From: Phorcus lineatus
Taxonomy: Eukaryota; Mollusca; Gastropoda; Trochida; Trochidae
NCBI GenBank assembly: GCA_921293015.1
Contig: OV121081.1
Span: 45,967,877-46,031,876, forward strand
Reading direction: 5' to 3'
DNA length: 64,000 nt
This document shows, one piece after another, positions 56,213 through 64,000 of the stretch (position 1 is its first letter; the number at the start of each line of letters is the position of its first letter). The translations under genes and the position numbers were made by a program. The notes below the pieces were generated by a model. It worked only from the letters and a program-made list of their open reading frames with translations. It had not been told where the DNA came from and ran no database searches.

Positions 56213-57949
56213 AGCTCATTTAAAAAAGCGTTTCGAGCATCTAGAGCTGTGGATTATTATCAGGCGATTCGTGCTCATATGAAATAATAAGAGAAAATTC
56301 TTAATTTTTAATGATCCAAAGCTTCAACATTGAAAGATGTTACCCAAATCTCCAAACAAAATTAATACCTCGAAGAACGCGGGCATTTTGAGGGCTTATA
56401 ATTGCCGCTTAATTTTTACCTGTATCAGATTTCAATTGATTATACCAGTATTACTGCAAATTGTATTTTGTTTATTAGAAAGAATCCATTAAATGAATAA
56501 GAATTGAATAGATGCACTGATTAAAAGAGAGAAGTCTAGAAATGGATTTTTAATCGTAAGAACGTTATTCTCTGGTCTTTCTCTTATATAATTTTATACT
56601 AAAACGTGATGTTATTGTTAACAAAGATAACACTTACTTTAACAACATTCTTGTAAGAAATACATAAGACGAGTTTTCGTTAAAGTTTTAAAAAATTCCA
56701 TTCTAAAGAGGAGAAACTAAAGCTAATTTGGAAGACATCGAACGACATCATTAAGAAAGGTTCTTGAAGATATCCATGCAAAATGGCACCTATGAATCTC
56801 GAATGAGACAAAGTAATGTCATCTTTTATAATCAAAACAGAAACAAAACGACATAAATTCCAATACCGGTATTTTATCGTAGGCATTACTATGACATTAA
56901 AAAAACATTTCCAAATCATAATTGTTATTAACTGTTTTGCAGACTGATAGTTCAGCATATTCTTATCATTAAAAACAAACATGTCCGGAACATCAGATTA
57001 GCGAACATATGGTCCAGTTTTAGACAATGCCAGGATCTTTATTCCCAGTTCTCTAGCACGTATGAGATAGTTTTCACGTCTAAACGGCTATTATTTTTGT
57101 TAATGGTTCATTTTATTGCGAAAATATATCTGTCACAAATGGATTATGTTAACAATTTTATGCATCAGCCTTGTATGTATAACTCAGTACTTGCCGTTTG
57201 GTATTCATAGTGGTCTTGATAAGTTTTCATTGTTTTAATATTCTACAAAACGCGTTGTGTTTGTACAAACACAAGAACTGATTAAAAAATGAAACTGTTT
57301 CAAGACATTTTGATTCATGTTTGGAACGATAATGTTGAATTTCCATGTGAGAAGTTTTACTAAGTATTGTGACAATGTTAATGATAATACTTTGCATAAC
57401 TTTTAAAAGTGTCATGTGTTTCATATTTGATTATTTTCTTCACATTTTCACATATCAATTTTGTCAAACAACGAGTGTTTCAGCGGAGTTGCCTTTTTAT
57501 GTCTGTGTTGTCTTAAAACATAGAAGTATCTCCTCTCTTCTCTTTTATAAAGATTTGATGTCATGCTCGAATAGTTTTCTCGTTCGAGTAACATACATTA
57601 TATACTCATTTTAATCATTTCGTAGAAGCCATATGAGACATACTATGGATCGATGATTATGATTAAAAAAATAATCAAAAGGCTCATTGGTGCATCGAAC
57701 TCCCTTCTTAAAAATGTCAACAATATGTTTTACATTAGCACGTAAAATGAACAAAATAAGAAAAACATTTTAAATAAGCAAAAGAATAACTATCATTACC
57801 TTTAAGTTGTACATATACGGTAGTTTTAATACATATGTTATGCCGTATAATTTTAAAAAATGATGACTAAAAACACGTATTTCAGCAGCTTTAGAAGGAT
57901 TTGCCTTGGCTATATGAATTGACTTATTATTTAATTTCTTCATTTTTCG
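56213..57949. other. A+T-rich non-coding stretch
   Basis: A 100-codon minus frame (56680-56982) and others are F/I/N/S-rich. No domain, no repeat. Confidence 0.4.
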
Positions 57950-58395
57950 ATGTCATGATGTCCACTCTTTAACACTTTAACAGATAAATTATGTGATCAT
58001 GTGACCAGGATAAGCTTCAATATCTGGTGGAATATTTGTCTCTGGCAAACGCGTGTTTCAAGGCACGAATCTTTTGAACTTGGTTATACGCGATCAGGGA
58101 CACAGAACATACCATATCATAATCATAAAATCGCAGAGCAATTATCTACTAACGTCATTATATCTTCTTTGATCATTGCCTGGTCTTGTGGTCATTTTGG
58201 GGAGAGACGACAATGTCATCTATCATACCATTAACCCGATACAGGATGCAAGTTCTATTCAAGCTATTGGATACCGACGTCTTTCAGACAGAATCAGTCG
58301 ATGCATGCATATACTGTAACGCCGAATATTTCTGTGAGACAACTCTTGTCATACGTTTCGAATTCCTAAGGTTCCTACACGCTGTGTAGACAATA
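57950..58395. promoter_or_regulatory. Candidate conserved non-coding island 9
   Basis: More complex than its flanks: GATCATGTGACCAGGATAAG, CAAACGCGTGTTTCAAGGCA, TACGCGATCAGGGACACAG, TACTAACGTCATTA. Two overlapping plus frames (58001-58234, 58186-58389) are open without domains. Regulatory or exonic; undecided. Confidence 0.22.
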
Positions 58396-59196
58396 TCAAA
58401 AAGGTGAAGTTATTCTAACTCTTGAGGATTTGGTCATCTTGATTGCAACACATACAGGGAACATTTGACAAATATCTATCTCCTTATCTGTAAACTTTTT
58501 CAATTACCATGGAGGGTCTGTCATTTTCTGGTTTAACTTTAGGAATATAAGGATCTAAGGTCTGAAATTCATAAAGACCTAGGAAGGTAGAGGTGTCTTT
58601 AATACAATCGTACTTGGAGTACAATTGATGTTTGAGGAAAAAGATCAAAATCCAATTTTGTCAATAACAAAAGATAACATGAACACGAACAGCATTTTTA
58701 TCACTTATACTTTTAATTCTCTGTCAACTATCAGTTTTCTTGTCTGACGCATGTATATAATTTTAGGCGAAAAACCTTGCCAGTAAGTCCACCCACTAAT
58801 CTTCCTACCTTCCTACCTACTACCGAAGTAATCTGACCGTACGCCGTTTCCTTTGATGCTGACCATGACACGAGATATTGCTATAAACTGTGTATATTTA
58901 CACATTTCGTATGCCGCTGGTAACTGATAGGATACTGAAACATTGACTTTAAATGTATATGACATTATTGTACTTTCAGTTTCTTTTTGTTCAGTGAAAC
59001 ATGAAGAGACAACAATTGTCAGAGTCTAATAGTCTTTCCAAAGTAATCGGACTTGACTTACTTTCATATACATGTATTACTGACTTTATAAAGACGTGCA
59101 TCGATTAAGGAAGGTTAACAACTATGTCTCTTTAAAAGTAAAAAAACCAAACTGATGCTGAAAATCATTGTCAATCAGCAAAGAATATTGATAAAT
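58396..59196. other. A+T-rich non-coding stretch
   Basis: A CTTCCTACCTTCCTACCTAC stutter at about 58801-58820. Nothing else supported. Confidence 0.4.
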
Positions 59197-59335
59197 AGAG
59201 GACACTAAACCACCTTCCATTTAATTAAACAAATTAATGATTAAGTATAAAACGAGCGAAAGCGAGTTTGATACCAAATCATTAACGAGTCTAATAAAAA
59301 TAGTATTAGATTGAAGGAAGTTTAGTATTCCGTTT
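59197..59335. repeat. Imperfect foldback element
   Basis: GGACACTAAACCACCTTCCA (59200-59219) pairs with the inverse of GGAAGTTTAGTATTCC-type sequence (59316-59331). Inside, CGAGCGAAAGCG (59253-59264) matches the inverse of 37472-37483. Possibly a decayed small inverted-repeat transposon. Confidence 0.35.
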
Positions 59336-59399
59336 ATTACTTGACCTTAGCAATCAAACATGATTGCCGAAAGTGTATTGAACAAAGCATTTCCGCGAC

Positions 59400-59465
59400 T
59401 GGGCCGACATTGTGACGGCGGTGCTAACATTGTGACGTCATTACCAATATATTATGACGTCATAC
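59400..59465. promoter_or_regulatory. Paired perfect CRE palindromes
   Basis: TGACGTCA at 59433-59440 and again at 59455-59462, 22 bp apart, plus the half-site TGACGG at 59413. ACATTGTGACG is repeated just upstream (59408 and 59428), so the cluster may have grown by local duplication. Consensus binding site of CREB/ATF factors; function is inferred. Confidence 0.5.
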
Positions 59466-60829
59466 GTGCAGCGGTATTACACTAGTTTAATATCGCCGTA
59501 TGAATATAACACTGCATTATCTTACACGGGCGATAATAATATAAAGTTATCAAATCGTGATTTTTATAACAAACGGGGGAAATTTATCACAGCAGGCTCA
59601 CATCAAAGGGTCAAACGTCATTATTCAAACATTTCGAAAACCAAATAAAGACAGAGTGGAGCTGTTAGTATTTTATTGTTAAATAGTTTCCGATTATTCG
59701 GCTTCCGTACATCTATAAGTTTGAAAAGCTGCAAACCTTTATGTGTCTTTATGGCTTTTAGATGTGAATCTGTTAGATTTATATCAGCCATATAAAATGT
59801 CATATCAAACAAGGAGTGTCTCTCTAAACAAGACATACTGCATTAAACAAAATCACGCACTTACAAATTACAAAACATCTCTCAACGACAACGAATTCCC
59901 GTTAAACCTTCGAAAATGATCAACCTTGGCGTTACCTTCACTTCATTGTCATCTTTGAAGAGAAAGGTTAATGTTTAAGACACGATTCCTTAGCGATTTC
60001 AATGCGACAGACATTCTAATATAAAACATCCTGGACTTGTCCGGGCACTTTTGACTCCAGGGCAGATAGGTGACCCACATCTCTAAACATACAGATGCTT
60101 GACCAGTGGCTCTCTAATCTGCTTTGCTAGTCGTATTGTATATAATTATTTTACCTAATTAGAGTTAAGTTAATTAGGAAGGCATTCAGGGAGTACTTAG
60201 ATGGACGGCCTCAATTGTTTTCTTTTCGTTGTCTTGCAAACTATTGTAATGTATCAGGGGAGCTCGGATGAAGCGTGAGAGCTAACCTAATAATGACTTT
60301 CTGGGTAATTGCATGTGTCAACTTCACGTGTTATGTGTTGCCTTATTCTTTAAGTGCCATCGTCACCCGAATACAACATAACTAATTTATTGTCCTTCTG
60401 TCAAATAAAATGTAGCTCTTTAAACTTGTGGGAACCTGATCAAATCTGTCAAGAAAGACGCATGTAATTGTGAGAGAAACTTAAACACGAATTAGATTAA
60501 AAGCTATAGGTTAATCAATTCTTTGCAACGTTCACCACATGCAATTTAAATTTGTTTTAAAATATAGTTGATAAGTATTTTTCTTACATGTTCTTTTTAG
60601 ATCCCTCGACTAGAGAGGAGGTACACGATATATGAAAGTTGATACAAGGTAAGTAGCTTAAATACAAATCATTTGAAGTTAATGAAATTAAAGGTATAGA
60701 ATATTTGAAATTATAGCTTTTTGGTACGAATTCATGGGATCTTCTAACCTTTGGTAGTAATTATTTTAAATGTAAATATGGTTGCAATATGTTCTGTACA
60801 AAGCTAGATAGCATTAAGTAGCATTTTGG
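59466..60829. other. Mixed non-coding stretch
   Basis: Slightly more complex to about 60400 (CGGGCACTTTTGACTCCAGG, GGGGAGCTCGGATGAAGC), then A+T-rich. No domain-bearing frame. Confidence 0.4.
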
Positions 60830-61034
60830 TACCAAGTGTCAGTATTAGAGATTAGCGAGTAGTATAATCTGGTAGCAAGTGTCAGTATTAGAGAGTAACG
60901 ACTAGTATAATATGGTAGCAAGTGTCAGTATTAGAGAGTAGCGAGTAGTATAATATGGTAGCAAGTGTCAGTATTAGAAAATAGCGAGTAGCATACTCTG
61001 GTAGCACGTGTCAGTATAAGACAGTAGCGAGTAA
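60830..61034 (+). repeat. 43-bp tandem repeat, five copies
   Basis: Unit AAGTGTCAGTATTAGAGAGT, then AGCGAGTAGTATAATATGGT and AGC (43 bp). Anchor AGTGTCAG at 60835, 60878, 60921, 60964 and CGTGTCAG at 61007, always 43 bp apart. Confidence 0.95.
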
Positions 61035-62079
61035 GAAACTTTAAGAAAGAGTTTATTGTCGGTACAAAGCTGTCGACATTAATATTTGATATTTGAGTTC
61101 CTGTGGTGTAGTGAAAGGGGTACAAGCATGTGTACTCATCGGTAATTTTGCTTTGATAATTGTGTAGGCAAATTAAGGTGTAGAGCAGTAAAATACAGAA
61201 CAGAACATTAACTCCCTTGGATCCGACACGGTATCAATCAGATAAACCATATACAATATCCCTGATGATGTTCGTCATATTGGATTCATGTCGCATGTTA
61301 ATTTCATTATTATTTGTGTCAAACGTTGTCCCTGAGCACAGTTGAGCGATTCTGCAGTCTTATCGAGTGGTTTATAAATGAAGTTCAGTATAAGTGTTTG
61401 ACACAAGACAAGTGCATGCATTAAAACTTAAGATGTTATGTTTTCGATTCGATGATATATTGGACACAAAATAGAGATAAATGTTAATTTTGTATTTAAA
61501 AAAATATTGATTTTTTTTCTTTGACTACTGATAAAATATCAATCATAAAACAATTAGATTTTGTCTACTACAGGTATAGGATATCAATAATAGCATGTAG
61601 CTCATTAAATTGAAGTATTTGACCTTGATGTGTTTCGGCAGTGTTAACACAATGAAAAGTTCTTCACAACAAGAAACCTTGCAAACAAGGTTAGCTAGAG
61701 AAGTTTAAAAGTACTGTAGAAGCATGTTGAACTGTGATAAAAAATGTGCAGTTCTCAGTAAATATTTGTCAAGAACAAATATCATTTTTATGATTTCCTT
61801 AGACTACGTGCGTTCAACACTTGCCATTGGGAGAGAGACTCCTAGCTTTTAAACCTGCTGTTTGTAAATTTCAGATGAGACGTTTGATCATTTTATAACA
61901 ATGCATATGTGTTTGAAGAGAAAAAAAAGATAAATTCTTTCTTAGTCTCAATTAATCAGATCAAATTAATCAGAAAACCCACGATACCAACTTCTTTATA
62001 AGATTAAGATTTCAGTCCTGATATATTTAAATCTTAAAAACAGACACTGTAATCAGGCTAAAAGTGAGTTCAAAATAAT
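61035..62079. other. A+T-rich non-coding stretch
   Basis: Nothing supported. Confidence 0.45.
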
Positions 62080-62345
62080 TGCAGAGACTTTTCACGGTTT
62101 CACGGTTGTGTTCACGCTTTGCCGGCATGCATCATCTAATCGATACTAGCAGTTCACTGAGAGAATGCCCAGGAGCCTCAGTACAAGTATGGGTACTAAT
62201 GCTCGATATCATATCAACAGTATCGTTTTCATCTCGATAGTAATCAGTCAATGGCCGCTGACAGGGCTCTGGTCTCGAAACCAGGGAAAAAGCATGGGTT
62301 GAGTCACTCGATGTGGTTGTAAGCTGAAATCGATGTACATCAACC
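62080..62345. other. Block of higher complexity
   Basis: TTTCACGGTTTCACGGTTGTG stutter (about 62090-62108), CTTTGCCGGCATGCATCATC, CAGGGCTCTGGTCTCGAAAC. Both strands are without long open frames. Possibly another conserved element. Confidence 0.2.
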
Positions 62346-63918
62346 CATTGTTTTTACAAAATAATCCTTTCATCAAAGATTAACAGCTATTTTGATTTTA
62401 GCATTCGTTTGTTAAAAATAATTTCATGGAAATAATCAGAGAGCGCGGGAGGAACTATATCTTATCAACATATCTACCTATCAAATATTGGAGGCTTTAA
62501 TATTAATAAACGTGATTAATTGAGCAAGTTAGTCTGAAATTATGTAAATCTAACATGTTCTATTACCGAAACAGTTTGAATGTGTATTTCGAGAGATAGT
62601 GCATGATTATTTTTTAGATTTAAGTTTCTTTTATAACATTGACTTTTAAGGGAAATGATTTCCTGTAGAAGAATGCACAGAGCTTTGGTTGTGGTGGACA
62701 GACAAAAATTCAAGTTAGTCCAGCATGGAGACGAAGAGGAAAAGATACCTTTATATACTTTCAAATAGTATATTCATTTTCTTTACTTTTGAAATCGAAC
62801 TATTCAAATACATTCACTCCTGGTCAGGATACACTATTTATTTATCTTAACAATTCAACTACTTATCTAACAATACTTCTAGATGTCCAAAAGCCTAAAT
62901 CTCTAAATTCATTATTAAAAACCATGTACTGGGAATAAAAACTCAATTTGTAATAAATTAAACATAAATAAAACCATACATATAGGGTGAGTAACAAAGA
63001 CAACAAAAAACCAATCGTTTCACTTGACCGTCAAACTTTCATTTCACATTATATAATGAAAATGCTTACTATTAGAGACAAAATTACTTAAAACACAATC
63101 TAACCGTATATTATGAGGTAACTAATTAATCTCGGAATTTTGAAGACCTCCCAATTTCATATCTAAAATAGCTCATTTCCACCCATTTTAAGCTTGATAC
63201 TGCGAAATATGTTTCTCTCCAATTATCCATCCTACTGCCCCATTCAAAGTTAAAAAGCACCTTGCTAACAATTTTTAATTTTCAATTATATCATATCAGT
63301 ATCTAACGAATCTGAATAATTCATGAATATCGTTTTGCAATATTAAATAGATTTTGTTAGATGGAAATGAGAAGTACTTAATCATTAGTTTCGAAGGCAA
63401 CATGAGAAGTTCAGAGCTTGTATATATACATTAATTGTATACATATGATATGATTACAAGATATTACATATCATGAATTGACACCTCCTCCTTGAGGAAT
63501 GAAGTCAAAGAATGATTTCATATTGTCAATTCAGTGAATCCGACCAAAGCCATTTGAAGTAGTCAAATATCTATCAAATCTAAGGATATAAATATATGGT
63601 TATATAAACCAAAATTGCATAAGATAACAGGTATATTACAAAGATAACTGTAAATATATGTATCAAAGTCAAATATTTCTGAAATACCTTTCTCTTTCTT
63701 GAAGAACACTGCTTGTTAATTCTCAGCAATGAAGAAGATGTTGCAGTTGTAGCTGATACAACGCATAACAATGTCTTCTTCAACAAAGCATTTATACATC
63801 TGCGTCACTGTACTGGGCGGAACATGTCCATTGTTATTTACATGTATAGATACAAACTTATCATTTGGTATGTAAGCCTTACCTGGATCTCATTGATTTG
63901 TACTTTGCATATTCGCAG
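62346..63918. other. A+T-rich non-coding stretch
   Basis: No repeat array or gene supported. A short inverted pair, GACACCTCCTCCTTGAGGAA (63480-63499), is present. Confidence 0.4.
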
Positions 63919-64000
63919 GCGGGGTTAGCTCACACGTTTAATGTATTGGCTAGAAGATGGTTTAGCCTTCCTTCTTGGACATCCTTCCAATGACATGGCA
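63919..64000 (+). mobile_element. Possible start of a tRNA-like element at the window edge
   Basis: GGCGGGGTTAGCTCACACGT resembles the head of a tRNA-derived SINE (TTAGCTCA of an A-box), but the Y-GG part of the A-box is missing and no B-box is seen before the window ends. Weak. Confidence 0.15.

Noticed and set aside
63919-64000. Definite second SINE at the window end
   Set aside because: Only an A-box-like word is visible and the window ends before a B-box or tail could confirm it. Kept as a low-confidence feature.

Overview
This window looks like nuclear DNA of a marine invertebrate, most probably a mollusc. The sequence is strongly A+T-rich, with no operon-like packing, no rRNA or functional tRNA gene, and no open frame that reads like a conserved protein. 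The longest stop-free stretches are about 100 to 137 codons and are either low in complexity or overlap an equally long stretch on the other strand. The mollusc call rests on a tRNA-derived SINE at 42104-42416 whose 3' tail (GGCGTTAAAC followed by TCAC-type repeats) is of a kind common in molluscan genomes, and on other repeat types familiar from molluscs. The phylum is an inference, and I cannot name a species.

Layout. From 1 to 17.8 kb the DNA is A+T-rich and intergenic or intronic. It is interrupted by short islands of higher complexity and CpG content (about 1.2, 5.1, 8.1, 10.5, 12.9, 14.0 and 15.8 kb) that look like conserved non-coding elements but cannot be proven so here. A 321-bp inverted-repeat retroelement insertion with a perfect 13-bp target duplication lies at 1904-2250. 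From 17.8 to 24.2 kb there are a 31-bp minisatellite, a full-length MITE with TTAA flanks, and a TGAT-type minisatellite. From 24.8 to 37.1 kb lie the most CpG-rich blocks of the window (24.84-25.72, 28.43-28.68, 33.69-33.90 and 35.95-37.06 kb). One ends in a perfect minus-strand splice-donor hexamer, one has CCAAT-like and TATA-like boxes, and one carries a perfect 18-bp POU-like palindrome. These are the best candidates for promoters, first exons or enhancers. A near-perfect 23-bp satellite sits at 30.1 kb.

From 39.6 to 51.2 kb is the most distinctive part: a mosaic of five diverged copies, one of them inverted, of a roughly 1-kb module (here called the duplicon), with a second module (D) and a 63-bp subrepeat between them. 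Different copies were later hit by different mobile elements: a SINE in copy 2, a 66-bp hairpin SINE-tail remnant in copy 4 and a MITE in copy 5. The uninterrupted copies act as natural empty sites, so the insertion boundaries and target duplications can be read directly. A LINE- or SINE-type 3' end with a CATT tail and a 13-bp target duplication lies between copies 2 and 3. From 51.2 to 64 kb there are further diverged repeats, a third MITE copy, a 1.2-kb satellite with a 16-bp unit and a 192-bp higher-order period, a pair of perfect CRE palindromes and a 43-bp tandem repeat.

I call no protein-coding gene with confidence. If genes are present, they are represented by short exons or regulatory DNA that need transcript or cross-species data to recognise.
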